From NCBI GenBank assembly GCA_030432695.1, contig JAUILN010000020.1, positions 124,001-188,000 on the forward strand: 64,000 nt of DNA, written 5' to 3'. The translations under genes were made by a program, and so were the position numbers. Source of the DNA: a bacterium. Lineage in GTDB: Bacteria; Planctomycetota; UBA1135; UBA2386. The notes below the pieces were generated by a model. That model had not been told where the DNA came from. It saw only the letters and a program-made list of their open reading frames with translations, and did no database searches. Positions within the stretch are counted from its first letter, which is position 1. Each line of letters starts with the position of its first letter. Positions 37,429 to 47,099 of the stretch are shown here, piece by piece.

Positions 37429-39567
37429 ATGAATCAGAAGGCCAAGATCGCCCTCGGCGGCGGTGGTTATTGCCTCTACGCCCCGCGTTTCCCTGCCTAT
37501 CAGCTCACGCCCGGATTCGCGGACCCCTGCCTGGTCTTCAATGCGATCGTGCCGCGGATGTTCGTGCTCAGCGTTCTGGAGGGCGGCCTGCCCCTGACGC
37601 TGACCGCGACCAAACACGAGCAGAAGAACGGCATCCTGCACGTCGAGTACACCACGCCGGCCAAGGGTCTGAAGATCCTCGAGCAGCGGATGGTGACCAC
37701 CGACGACCGCTTCGTCTCCACGATCACGATCGACAACACCTCGAAGAACGAGCGTGACTTCGACATCGTGATGTGGACCACCACCGACGTGGAGGGCGAG
37801 GCGCCGTCGTTCGAGGGCGACTCGTTCCGGCTGAAGCGGCAGATCCAGTTCCACGACTTCCCGCCGGTCCCCACCGAGATCGTCTTTTCGAGTCCCGACT
37901 CGAAGGGCGCGAAGTGCCTGCAGGGCTTCTTCGCCGAGGGCGACAGCGGCCGGCCCGACTACGAGGAGACCCCGTGGTACGACCGCGCCGAGCTGGTGAC
38001 CCCGCGCGCCAAGAAGCCGATGGTCAAGCCCAGCCCGATCCTCGAGACCGCGCGCTGCTACGTCGGCCTGTTCCGGCCCGTGAAGCTGAAGGGCAATTCG
38101 AACGCCTCGCACCGCTTCGAGGCCAACGTGGTCTTCAAGGGCAAGGGCATCAACTACCGCCCGCGCCGTCCGGACGCAAAGGACGAGAACGGCTACCTGG
38201 CGTTCTTCGACAAGGCGCCGAAGTTCACCTGCGAGGACAAGGACATCGAGCGGCTGGTGAATCACCGGCTGCAAGCGCTGTTCCTGCTGCGGGTGCCCAA
38301 TGGGGTCGGCCATATCTCGCACCCCACGTTCTGTGAGGGCAATGGCCTGTTCCACGAGCCGGTGGCGTTCTCGGCGCCGGCGATCCTGCGCGAGGCGCGC
38401 TGGCTGGCCGATCCGACCCACGCGCGCGGCACGGTGAAGGCGTTCTTCGAGAACGTCCGCCAGAACGGCATGGTGCCCGGCCGCCTCTACATGACGTCGC
38501 TGTCGGGCTCCGACTTCTACCACGCCGACTGGGGTGGTGGTTTCGAGGCGCTCGACGACGTGCACTCCGATCGGGCCACCAAGCGCGCCGTGCTGAAGGC
38601 GATGGAGCGCTACTCGAAGTGGCTCGACAACAACCGTGACCCCGAGGGCAGCGGCCTGACCGACATCGTCAACCACTTCGAGGCCGGCCAGGAGTTCTCG
38701 CGTCGCTACCAGATCGTCGACGACAAGGCCGATCGTGCTGAGGAGTTCTCCGAGCAGTTCCGCATCAAGGGCGTCGACGTCAGCGTGTTCCGCTACCGCC
38801 TCGTGAAGTTCATGGCGCGCATCGCCGACGAGCTGCAGGAGAAGGCGATGGCCAACCGCTTCATCGCGGCGACGGAGAACATCCAGGAGGTCATCCGCAA
38901 GCGGATGTGGGACGACAAGTCCGGGATGTTCGTCGACATCGACCCGAAGACCCGCCGCAAGACCGGCGTGAAGGCCGCGGCCGGCTTCTATCCGCTGGCG
39001 ACCGACATCCCGAACCAGAAGCAGATCGACGCCATGCTGGCGACGCTCGGCGACAAGAAGGAGTTCTGGACCAAGTACCCGGTGCCCAGCGTCGCGATCA
39101 GCGATCCCAGCTACGACCCCGACGCCCAATGGAAGGGCACCCGGCGCAACTGCCCGTGGAACGGTCGGGTGTGGCCGATGATCAACAGCCACATCCTCGA
39201 GGGTCTCGCCTACGTCGCCGAGCGCGGCAACAAGCAGGCCTCCAAGCTCTGCAAGGAGCTGATGAAGAAGACCGTCGCGATGTGCTCGGGCGCACTCGAG
39301 GGTCTCGACGAGTGCCACGTCTTCGAGCATTACCACCCCGAGAACGGCCGCCCGTCGCGTTACCGCGGCGTCGACTGGTACATGCACTCCTTCGTCATGG
39401 ACAACATCTTCCGGGTGGCCTGCGGCTTCGTGGTCCGCTTCGGTGACATCCAGGACGATCCGGTCATCGACGACATGCCCGACTTCAAGCTGCAGGGCTG
39501 CCCCGTGGGTAACAAGCGCTACACCGTGGAGCGGAAGAACGGCAAGCTGAAGGTGAACGCGGATTGA
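37429..39567 (+). CDS. Glycoside hydrolase, (alpha/alpha)6-barrel, amylo-alpha-1,6-glucosidase/MGH1-like
   Basis: N-terminal beta domain; FCEGNGLFHEPVAFSAPAILREARWL...WPMINSHILEGLAYVAERGNKQASKLCKELMKKT...FEHYHPENGRPSRYRGVDWYMHSFVMDNIFRVACGF. Confidence 0.75.
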   Translation: MNQKAKIALGGGGYCLYAPRFPAYQLTPGFADPCLVFNAIVPRMFVLSVLEGGLPLTLTATKHEQKNGILHVEYTTPAKGLKILEQRMVTTDDRFVSTITIDNTSKNERDFDIVMWTTTDVEGEAPSFEGDSFRLKRQIQFHDFPPVPTEIVFSSPDSKGAKCLQGFFAEGDSGRPDYEETPWYDRAELVTPRAKKPMVKPSPILETARCYVGLFRPVKLKGNSNASHRFEANVVFKGKGINYRPRRPDAKDENGYLAFFDKAPKFTCEDKDIERLVNHRLQALFLLRVPNGVGHISHPTFCEGNGLFHEPVAFSAPAILREARWLADPTHARGTVKAFFENVRQNGMVPGRLYMTSLSGSDFYHADWGGGFEALDDVHSDRATKRAVLKAMERYSKWLDNNRDPEGSGLTDIVNHFEAGQEFSRRYQIVDDKADRAEEFSEQFRIKGVDVSVFRYRLVKFMARIADELQEKAMANRFIAATENIQEVIRKRMWDDKSGMFVDIDPKTRRKTGVKAAAGFYPLATDIPNQKQIDAMLATLGDKKEFWTKYPVPSVAISDPSYDPDAQWKGTRRNCPWNGRVWPMINSHILEGLAYVAERGNKQASKLCKELMKKTVAMCSGALEGLDECHVFEHYHPENGRPSRYRGVDWYMHSFVMDNIFRVACGFVVRFGDIQDDPVIDDMPDFKLQGCPVGNKRYTVERKNGKLKVNAD

Positions 39568-40538
39568 TGGCCCATACCGCGATCGGCATCGAGGAGGTTC
39601 GCGCCGCCGCGGTGCGGATCGCGAGCCACGTCCACCGCACGCCGGTCGTCACGTCGCGGCAGATCGACGAGCTGACCGGCGCCACGGTATTCGTGAAGGC
39701 CGAGAATCTGCAGAAGGTCGGCGCCTTCAAGGCGCGCGGCGCCACCAACGCGGTGCTGCTGCTGCCCGACGAGCTGGCCTCGAAGGGCGTGGTGACCCAC
39801 TCCTCGGGCAATCACGGCGCCGCCCTCGCCTACGCCGCGAGCCGCCGCGGGGTGCCGTGCGCCGTGGTGATGCCGACCACCGCGCCCGCCATCAAGGCCG
39901 AGGCGGTGCGGAGTTACGGGGCCGACGTGGTGTTCTGCGAGCAGGGTGAGCGCGAGGCGACCTGCGCGCGCATCGCCGCCGAACGCGGCGCGCATCTGGT
40001 GCATCCCTTCGAGAACCCGGACGTGATCGCCGGCCAGGGGACCGCCGCGCTCGAGCTGCTCGAGGACGTCTCCGACCTCGACGTGGTGATCACGCCGGTC
40101 GGTGGCGGGGGCCTCTGTGCGGGCACCGCGATCACGGTTCGCGCCATCCGCCCCCAGGCCGAGATGATCGGTGCCGAACCGCTCGCGGTCGACGATGCGG
40201 CGCGCTCCATGAGCACCGGCATCCGCCAGCCGCGCGTCGAGAGGCCGGTGACCAGCTGCGACGGCCTGATGACCAACCTCGGCGAACTCAACTTCGCGAT
40301 CCTGCAGGACAGGAAGGTCGAGGTGCTCACTGCCGACGAGTCGGAGATCCTCGCCGCGGCACGCTTCCACCTGGAGCGCACCAAGCAGCTCGTCGAGCCG
40401 TCGGGCGCGGTGCCGCTGGCGGTGATGACCAGCCACCCCGAGCGCTTTCGCGGCAAGAGGGTCGGCCTGATCGTCACCGGCGGCAACACCGACCTGAGCT
40501 GGCTGTGTCGCGCTCGCGAGGCTTGCCCGCGCGCCTGA
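39567..40538 (+). CDS. PLP-dependent threonine/serine dehydratase-like enzyme
   Basis: VHRTPVVTSRQIDELTGATVFVKAENLQKVGAFKARGATNAVLLL...THSSGNHGAALAYAA...VITPVGGGGLCAGTAI; TGATG overlap with upstream gene. Confidence 0.93.
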   Translation: MAHTAIGIEEVRAAAVRIASHVHRTPVVTSRQIDELTGATVFVKAENLQKVGAFKARGATNAVLLLPDELASKGVVTHSSGNHGAALAYAASRRGVPCAVVMPTTAPAIKAEAVRSYGADVVFCEQGEREATCARIAAERGAHLVHPFENPDVIAGQGTAALELLEDVSDLDVVITPVGGGGLCAGTAITVRAIRPQAEMIGAEPLAVDDAARSMSTGIRQPRVERPVTSCDGLMTNLGELNFAILQDRKVEVLTADESEILAAARFHLERTKQLVEPSGAVPLAVMTSHPERFRGKRVGLIVTGGNTDLSWLCRAREACPRA

Positions 40539-40547
40539 ACGGTCCAC

Positions 40548-43500
40548 TCACCGCGCACCGAACAGGAACTCGATGTCCTCGCGGGTGAGCGTCGCGAGCG
40601 GACCCTTCTTCTGCTCGAACAGCGCCGCGGTCAGCTCGCGCTTCCGAGCCTGCAGCTCGAGCACCCGCTCCTCGATCGTGTCCTTGGCGATCACCCGGTA
40701 GGCCATGACCTTGCGGGTCTGGCCGATACGGTGTGCGCGGTCGATCGCCTGGGCTTCGACCGCCGGGTTCCACCAGGGGTCGAGCACGAACACGTAGTCG
40801 GCAGCGGTGAGATTGAGGCCCGAGCCGCCGGCCTTCAGGCTGATGAGGAACAGCTTGGGGTCGGCCTCCTCCTGGAACCGCTGCACCAGCGCTGCGCGCT
40901 TGCGGGTCCGGCCGTCGAGGTAGAGGTGCTCCAGGCCGCGTTGCCCGAGTTCGCCACGCAGGAGACCGAGCAGGCTGGTGAACTGCGAGAACACCAGTGC
41001 CTTGTGGCCGCCCTCGACGACCTCTTCGAGCATCGGCAGCAGCGTCTCGAACTTGGCGCTGGCGGTGGAGTGCTGTTCCTCGTCGACCAGGCCGACGTGG
41101 CAGGCGAGCTGGCGGAGCCGCAGCAGAGCTTCGAGCACGTGGAAGCGCGCGTCTTCGAGGCCCTCGTCGTCGAGCTTGCGACCGAGGCTGGCTTCGAAGT
41201 AGCGCCGCGCCTGCTCGTACTCCTTCGCCTGCCGGCCCGTGAGCCTGCAGTGCAGCACCTGCTCGCTCTTCTCCGGCAGGTCGTCGAGGACCGCCTCCTT
41301 GGTGCGGCGCAGCAGGAACGGCTTCAGCGTGCGGCGCAGTCGCTCGCCGATCGGGTCTTCTCCTGCGGCGTCTGCCTGGAGCAGTTGCTGGAAGCGTGCC
41401 TGGGAGCCGAGCATCCCCGGCTCGAGAAACTGGAACAGCGACCACAGCTCGCCGAGGTGGTTCTCGATCGGCGTGCCGGTCAAGGCCAGCCGTCGCCGGG
41501 CATTGAGCAGCCGTGCGGCCTTGGCGGTCTGGCTCTGCGGGTTCTTGATCGCCTGGGCCTCGTCGAGGATCGCCGCGTCGAAGCGCTTCTCGAGCCATTG
41601 GGGGGCATCGCGACGCATCACTCCGTAGGTCGTGACGACCAGGTCGGCGGCGTCGAGTGCCTGCTCACCGAGCGCTTCCCAGCGATCGGGCCCGCTCCAG
41701 TCGAGCACCCGGAGCTTCGGCGTGAAGCGCGCGGCCTCCTCGCACCAGTTGCCGACCACCGAGCGCGGCGCCACCACCAGTGCTGGGCCCTCGCAGTCCT
41801 CGGCGCGGCGCCGGCTCTGCAGCCAGGCGAGCAGCTGCACCGTCTTGCCGAGTCCCATGTCGTCGGCGAGGCAGCCGTGGAAGTCGAACTGGTCGAGGAA
41901 CTTCAGCCAGCCGAGCCCCGCGCGTTGGTAGCTGCGCAGTTCGCCCTGGAAGCCACTCGGCGCCTTCGCCGGTCGGACCGCTTCGAACTCCTGCAGCCGC
42001 TCACGACGTCGGGTCACCGCGGCGTCGCGGTCGATCGCCACACCCTCACGCTCGGCGAGCAGCGCATCGAGCCATAGCGCCTGGGCGGCAGGAAAGCGCA
42101 GCGCACCGCCGTCGGCCTTGCCGTGTTCCAGGGCCCGCAGCCAGCCCGCGAGCCAGTTCTCCGGCAGCATTCCGAGGCTGCCGTCGTCGAGCCGGACCAT
42201 GCCGCGGTTCGAATCGAGGCGCGCCAGGATCTCGGGCAACGCGACCCGGCGATCGCCGAACTCGACCTCGCCGTCGACCCGGAACCACTCGACGTTCGAA
42301 CTCAAGCGCAGCGAGGCCGAGCGGCCGGCGCGCAGCGGCTTGCCGGAGGCGCGGACCGACCAGCCGTCGGCGGTGAGGGCGCGGACCACGTCGAGGAACG
42401 CCTCGCGGTGGATGCGGGGCACGCCGCCGACCATGCGAACCTCGTACCACCCGCCCGCCTGACGGAACCGCTCCAGGCCGGCCCGCTCGAACTCCAGGTT
42501 GCGTGCCGCGGCGCGGCCTCGCGATACCAGGAAGGGCGACATGTCGGCCGGGTCGGCCCGCAGGCCGTCGTAGTCGAACCAGACCGTGCACGGAATCGTC
42601 TGCGACCTGGGGTCCGGTGCGGCGATATCGATCGAAGGCACCGGCGTCGGCAGTTCACCCGTCTCCAGGCCTTCGATGTCGATCGTGCCGAGTGCTCGGC
42701 CGAACGCGGTCCGGAACTCCACGGCCTCGTCGCGGCGGATGCGGAACGGCCCACCGCGCGCGTGCTCCTGCAACGGAGCAGCCTTCACGCCGTCGGGCAG
42801 TGGTGCGAGGACCTCGCCGTGCAGCGCGAGTCCCTGGTCGAAGACGACCACGTCCTGGTCGATCTCCACCTGCCGCTCGGTGCCCGTCTCGTCGACCGCG
42901 GCGAGGCGGAAGCGGATCTCGAGGAGTTCGTCGCTGCCGTGGACGGGCGCGCACGCCGCCGAGAACCCCCACGGCTGAGCCTGCCACTGGAGTGGTTCGT
43001 CATGTCGGTCGCCGACCACCAACCGGCCGTCCTTCGCGATCTGGACCATCTGCTCTCGCGACGGCGAGATCTCGAGACGCACGTCACGCGATCGCCCGAA
43101 CGGTGCCGGTGGCGGACCCGCGGCGTCGAAGCCGTGGTCGGTCAGCATCTGCCGGTCGGCCGCGGCCAGGGGCTTGCGGACCGCCTCGTCGGGTCGGATC
43201 GACCGGAAGGCGCCGAACTCGCCGTCGCTGCTGCGGCGCTCGCGGAAGATCGGAGTGAGCCTCGCGTCCCCGAACTTCAGGAACCGCGGGTCGAGCGACC
43301 AGCGCACCTCGGTCGGTGCGAGGCCGGCGGCGTGCCACAGGCTCGGCGGACCGTCGAGCGGGATCCGTGCCTGGATGCGGTTGGCGCGCTCGCGCCAGTC
43401 CGCGGGCGCCGGCGCTGGCGGGCTGGACTCGTCGGGCAGGCGTGCGGGTCGCACGGCCTCTGCTCCGGCGCTCTCCGCGGTCGAGACCTGCAGTTCGATC

Positions 43501-43964
43501 GACTCGAAGTCGTCATGGTCGAAGCGGGTGTGCGCCGTGATCGACTCGGGCGGCAGCTTGGCGACCGCCTGCCGGCGCGTCCGGACGCCCTTCCAACCGA
43601 CCAGGGCGCCGTCTCGGTCGAGGCGGAGCAGCTTCCGGTCCGGTCCGAAGGTGCGGCGCGCCTCGCGCAGCAGGTCGACCTCGATCAGGAGCGCCCAGAG
43701 GTGTTCGCACGGTGCGCTCCCGGCATTCGCAGGGCAGTCGCAGTCGAACCCCACGATCTCGTTCGCGACCTCGCGCGCTCGTCGTCGCGTGTCGACCGAT
43801 ACCCAGACGAGATACACGTCGAGGTCGTCGTGGACCTCGGCGCGCCAGAACGGCGGAACGAACCGGAGCTTCTTCACCTCTCCGTCGAGGAACAGGCAGA
43901 TGCCTCCGTCCTTCACCGCTTCAGTGAAGTCCTGGCCGGCGTTGGCTCGTAGGTCGTGGTTCAA
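40548..43964 (-). CDS. SWIM zinc-finger SNF2-family helicase
   Basis: CDCPANAGSAPCEHLWAL (SWIM-type), CLADDMGLGKTVQLLAWLQS, ILDEAQAIKNPQSQTAKAARLLNARRRLALTGTPIENHLGELWSLFQFL, GLNLTAADYVFVLDPWWNPAVEAQAIDRAHRIGQ. Start placed at TTG 43964 (TTGA overlap); uncertain. Confidence 0.88.
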   Translation of the reverse strand: MNHDLRANAGQDFTEAVKDGGICLFLDGEVKKLRFVPPFWRAEVHDDLDVYLVWVSVDTRRRAREVANEIVGFDCDCPANAGSAPCEHLWALLIEVDLLREARRTFGPDRKLLRLDRDGALVGWKGVRTRRQAVAKLPPESITAHTRFDHDDFESIELQVSTAESAGAEAVRPARLPDESSPPAPAPADWRERANRIQARIPLDGPPSLWHAAGLAPTEVRWSLDPRFLKFGDARLTPIFRERRSSDGEFGAFRSIRPDEAVRKPLAAADRQMLTDHGFDAAGPPPAPFGRSRDVRLEISPSREQMVQIAKDGRLVVGDRHDEPLQWQAQPWGFSAACAPVHGSDELLEIRFRLAAVDETGTERQVEIDQDVVVFDQGLALHGEVLAPLPDGVKAAPLQEHARGGPFRIRRDEAVEFRTAFGRALGTIDIEGLETGELPTPVPSIDIAAPDPRSQTIPCTVWFDYDGLRADPADMSPFLVSRGRAAARNLEFERAGLERFRQAGGWYEVRMVGGVPRIHREAFLDVVRALTADGWSVRASGKPLRAGRSASLRLSSNVEWFRVDGEVEFGDRRVALPEILARLDSNRGMVRLDDGSLGMLPENWLAGWLRALEHGKADGGALRFPAAQALWLDALLAEREGVAIDRDAAVTRRRERLQEFEAVRPAKAPSGFQGELRSYQRAGLGWLKFLDQFDFHGCLADDMGLGKTVQLLAWLQSRRRAEDCEGPALVVAPRSVVGNWCEEAARFTPKLRVLDWSGPDRWEALGEQALDAADLVVTTYGVMRRDAPQWLEKRFDAAILDEAQAIKNPQSQTAKAARLLNARRRLALTGTPIENHLGELWSLFQFLEPGMLGSQARFQQLLQADAAGEDPIGERLRRTLKPFLLRRTKEAVLDDLPEKSEQVLHCRLTGRQAKEYEQARRYFEASLGRKLDDEGLEDARFHVLEALLRLRQLACHVGLVDEEQHSTASAKFETLLPMLEEVVEGGHKALVFSQFTSLLGLLRGELGQRGLEHLYLDGRTRKRAALVQRFQEEADPKLFLISLKAGGSGLNLTAADYVFVLDPWWNPAVEAQAIDRAHRIGQTRKVMAYRVIAKDTIEERVLELQARKRELTAALFEQKKGPLATLTREDIEFLFGAR

Positions 43965-45637
43965 CGTCTCGTATGGCTGTGAGGCTTGTGGACGGTCGAG
44001 TCGCGGGTCCAGAGCCGGACGGCGCCCAGGGCCAGAAACAAGGTGATCCAAAGCCATCCGGCGACCATCCAGAACACCGGGAGTTCCGGCATCCAGTGCG
44101 GCAGCCAGTTCCACCAGAGATGGCGGAAGCCGGTGTCTTCGGCGGCGAGTGTCGGCGGAGCGATGCCCTCGATTCCGAACACCGCGTGCACCGGGCCCAG
44201 CGGATCCTCGCGGAGTGCGCCCCGCGCGGACTGCACGAGGTAGGTCCAGTGGCTGTGGATCGGCGACAGACTCGCGTCCCAATCGACGTTCTGGTCGACG
44301 TTCGGTGGGTCGTCGTAGATCTGGCGCGCGGCGGACTCGGCCAGCTTGTGCTGCGAGACGTAGCAGGTGAGCACTCCGCCCAGAGAGATCGCCAGTGCGA
44401 GGATCCACAGCCATCGCGGCGGCCGGGCCATGGTGCCTCGGTGTTCGGAGGTCGCCAGGACGCAGACCGTGAGCAGCGCCAGCGGTCCGCTCAGATACCG
44501 GATGCCCCAGCACTGACCGGCGGCCCAGTAGACCACTCCCGAGAACAGGCCGAGCGGCAGCAGGAACGACGCGAGCGCCGACACGGTCGCGGGTCCCCAG
44601 CTCGCGCGGTGGCGCAATCGCCAGAACACCCAGAGGATCAGCGGCGAGAACCAGAGGATGCCCTTGCCCCACGCCACCAGGATCGACGGCAAGCCCCAGA
44701 GGACCGGGAAGGCGCCGAAGCCGGCGTTCTGGCTGTAGCCCGTCTCGAGGATCGAGCCGAAGCGCAGGAAGTTGGCGGTGAACAGCAGGATGGCGAACGG
44801 CATCCCGCCGAGTGCCAGCCACAGCAGTTCGGCGGGGGCTCGGCGCCGGAGCGCCGTGGCCCCACACCACAGCCAGAACGGCAGCAGCGTGATCACCTGC
44901 GGGTAGCGCATCAGGATCGCGGCACCGCTCGCCGCGCCGCAGAACAGCAGGGTGCCGCGGGGGGTGCCGCCGCGCGCATAGTGCACCGTCGCGGCCACCG
45001 CGAGCACCTGCAGGAACGTGCCCGGCACGTTCGACATCGTCTCGTTCGTTCCCGGCCAGAGCTGCGTGCAGAAGGTCGCGAACGCGGCGATCAGCAGGCT
45101 GCCGGTCGGGGAGGCGCCGAGGCGCCGTGCGATCCAGGCGAGCGCCACGAACAGGCCGGCCGAGCAGACCGGCGACACGAAGCTCAGCAGGAACCGCGAC
45201 CAGAACAGCTCGCCATAGGCCTCGCCGCGTTGCGCGCGGAAGCGCTTCGCGGGATCGGGGAACCACGACTCGACCGTCTTGCCGACGCCGACGAACGGCG
45301 CGAACAGCGCTTGGTGGCCGATCGGGAAGTAGATGTAGGCCTTGCCGTTGGTGCCGACCATGCCCCAGCGCGAGGGGGCAACCGGCTGGCCGTCCGGACC
45401 GAGCGCCGGCTCGATGTTCGAGGCGATGAAGTGGTCGGCGAGGTAGGTCTGCTCGCCCTCGTCGAGCAGGTCGCGCTTGTCGGCGCGGACCAGGCCCGGG
45501 TCGCCGCGCTCCCACCAGGCGCGGGCGGCATGCAGGGTGATCTCGGTGTCGCCGCTCTCCAGGTAGCCGTGCGCGGTGAAGCCGAAGACCCCGCACGCGG
45601 CGAGGAACAGCAGGACGATCGCGCTGCGGGAGGGCAT
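43961..45637 (-). CDS. Polytopic membrane protein, GT-C glycosyltransferase-like
   Basis: 558 aa, many TM segments (IVLLFLAACGVFGFTAHGYL, LLIAAFATFCTQLWPG, ITLLPFWLWCGATAL); acidic motif after TM1 (LESGDTEI). Confidence 0.75.
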   Translation of the reverse strand: MPSRSAIVLLFLAACGVFGFTAHGYLESGDTEITLHAARAWWERGDPGLVRADKRDLLDEGEQTYLADHFIASNIEPALGPDGQPVAPSRWGMVGTNGKAYIYFPIGHQALFAPFVGVGKTVESWFPDPAKRFRAQRGEAYGELFWSRFLLSFVSPVCSAGLFVALAWIARRLGASPTGSLLIAAFATFCTQLWPGTNETMSNVPGTFLQVLAVAATVHYARGGTPRGTLLFCGAASGAAILMRYPQVITLLPFWLWCGATALRRRAPAELLWLALGGMPFAILLFTANFLRFGSILETGYSQNAGFGAFPVLWGLPSILVAWGKGILWFSPLILWVFWRLRHRASWGPATVSALASFLLPLGLFSGVVYWAAGQCWGIRYLSGPLALLTVCVLATSEHRGTMARPPRWLWILALAISLGGVLTCYVSQHKLAESAARQIYDDPPNVDQNVDWDASLSPIHSHWTYLVQSARGALREDPLGPVHAVFGIEGIAPPTLAAEDTGFRHLWWNWLPHWMPELPVFWMVAGWLWITLFLALGAVRLWTRDSTVHKPHSHTRR

Positions 45638-45663
45638 GGGGTGGGGGAGTCTACCGCGTGCGT

Positions 45664-47010
45664 TCAGCAGAGCGCGACCACGTGCAGGTCCATCAGGTTG
45701 GTGGCGGTGGGGCCGGTGCGGAAGGCCGTGCCGCAGGCCTCGAGGAAGGTGAGGGTGTCGCTGTTCGCGAGGGAGCGCTCGAGGTCGGCGCCGGCGTCGA
45801 GGCCGCGTCGCAGGGCGGCGCGGTTCAACCAGCCGCCCGCCGCGTCGGTGGGACCGTCACCGCCGTCGGTGGCGAGCGACAGCACGGTGATGCGGTCGAG
45901 AGTGGCGTCATCGAGGGCGAGGCGGTTCTCGAGGAACAGCGCGCGTGCCATCCGGACCACGAACTCGCTGTTGCGGCCGCCCTTTCCAGATCCAAGGACT
46001 CGACTGGGCATCTCGCCGGTCGAGATCTGTGCGTCGAAGTCGCCTCGTTCGAGGTTCACGCGTAGCAACTCGAGGTGCTTCTCGAGGCCGGACTCGAGGG
46101 GCTCGTCGAAGGCCTGTCCCAACGCGATGGGGCGCAGTCCAAGTCTGGCCAAGATGGCGTACGAACGGGATTCGACCTGCATCCAACTGGCGACGAGCTC
46201 CACTTCGTCGTCAGGGTGGCACGCATCGGCGAGTCGCTGCTGGCCTCGCTCTCGCGCCGGGTCGTCGAGTTGCTCGACGACTGCCGCTGCGAGCGCGGGG
46301 TCCAGCCACTTGCGGGCGGTGCTTCCGATGGCCTCCGGGTCGAGCTTCTCGTGGATCGTGGGGCCACTTGCCACGACTCCGAACACACCAGGGTAGGGCT
46401 CGTCACGGTAGGGATGGGGCACGTCGACGGTGATCAGCGTCACCACCGGTCGCTCGCCGCAGGCAATGCGCAGCCCACCATTCTTGAACGCCGACATCTC
46501 GCGGCGGATCAGGTTGGTCTCCGCGATCGAAGCCCCGCCATCCACGAGTTGCCGGAACGCCGCGATCTTCTGCTCGAAGGTGAACGGCGGTCTCGGCTCC
46601 GCGGCCAGCGCCGAACCGCCGCCCGACAGGCACAGCACGAAGGCCGCGCCACCAGGGGTCTCCTCCGCGAACCGGCGCAGCGCGGCGGCCGCAGCCCGCG
46701 ACGTCTCGTCACAGATCGGATGGGCGGCGTGGATCACCGGGAACGATCGGTCACCGGTGCCGTAACCGTGCTTCGTCACCGCCAGGGTGCCGTGGATCGG
46801 GATCCCACGGTCGGTGAACCAGTCCCTCGTCACCTCGACCTGTTCGACCGCCGCCTTCCCGAGTCCGGCAAGTCGGACGCCGTGTTGCCAGCGCGCGGGC
46901 GGCACCCGGGCCAGCGCCGGTGGCAGGGTCTTCTCAGGGGTCAGCTCCGCGAGGATCTCACGGACCAACGCGTCGGGATCGAGGTTCAAGGGGCCGGCCA
47001 CGCGCCCCAT
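45664..47010 (-). CDS. Glycerate 2-kinase (MOFRL family)
   Basis: VRLAGLGKAAVEQVEVTRDWF...TLAVTKHGYGTGD...HPICDETSRAAAAALRRFAEETPGGAAFVLCLSGGGSALAAEP...SVVASGPT-type motif (FGVVASGPTIHEKLDPE), LSLATDGGDGPTDAAGGW. Confidence 0.9.
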   Translation of the reverse strand: MGRVAGPLNLDPDALVREILAELTPEKTLPPALARVPPARWQHGVRLAGLGKAAVEQVEVTRDWFTDRGIPIHGTLAVTKHGYGTGDRSFPVIHAAHPICDETSRAAAAALRRFAEETPGGAAFVLCLSGGGSALAAEPRPPFTFEQKIAAFRQLVDGGASIAETNLIRREMSAFKNGGLRIACGERPVVTLITVDVPHPYRDEPYPGVFGVVASGPTIHEKLDPEAIGSTARKWLDPALAAAVVEQLDDPARERGQQRLADACHPDDEVELVASWMQVESRSYAILARLGLRPIALGQAFDEPLESGLEKHLELLRVNLERGDFDAQISTGEMPSRVLGSGKGGRNSEFVVRMARALFLENRLALDDATLDRITVLSLATDGGDGPTDAAGGWLNRAALRRGLDAGADLERSLANSDTLTFLEACGTAFRTGPTATNLMDLHVVALC

Positions 47011-47099
47011 GATTCCGGCAGCGTCGCCTCCGGGCGAGTCTCGAAGCCCAAGCCTGTCCGCCTCGGTGCCGGGCTCCGGGGCGGACAGGGAACCGAACC

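Noticed and set aside
37196-37432. 78-aa GTG ORF with lipoprotein-like start (IPAAVLFTAIPAVGCGS)
   Set aside because: Lies over candidate promoter palindromes, overlaps the next start, and has no independent support.
40548-45596. Single 1682-aa helicase ORF as one gene
   Set aside because: Upstream ~540 residues are an alternate-frame reading of the membrane protein gene; real helicase sequence begins near 43964.
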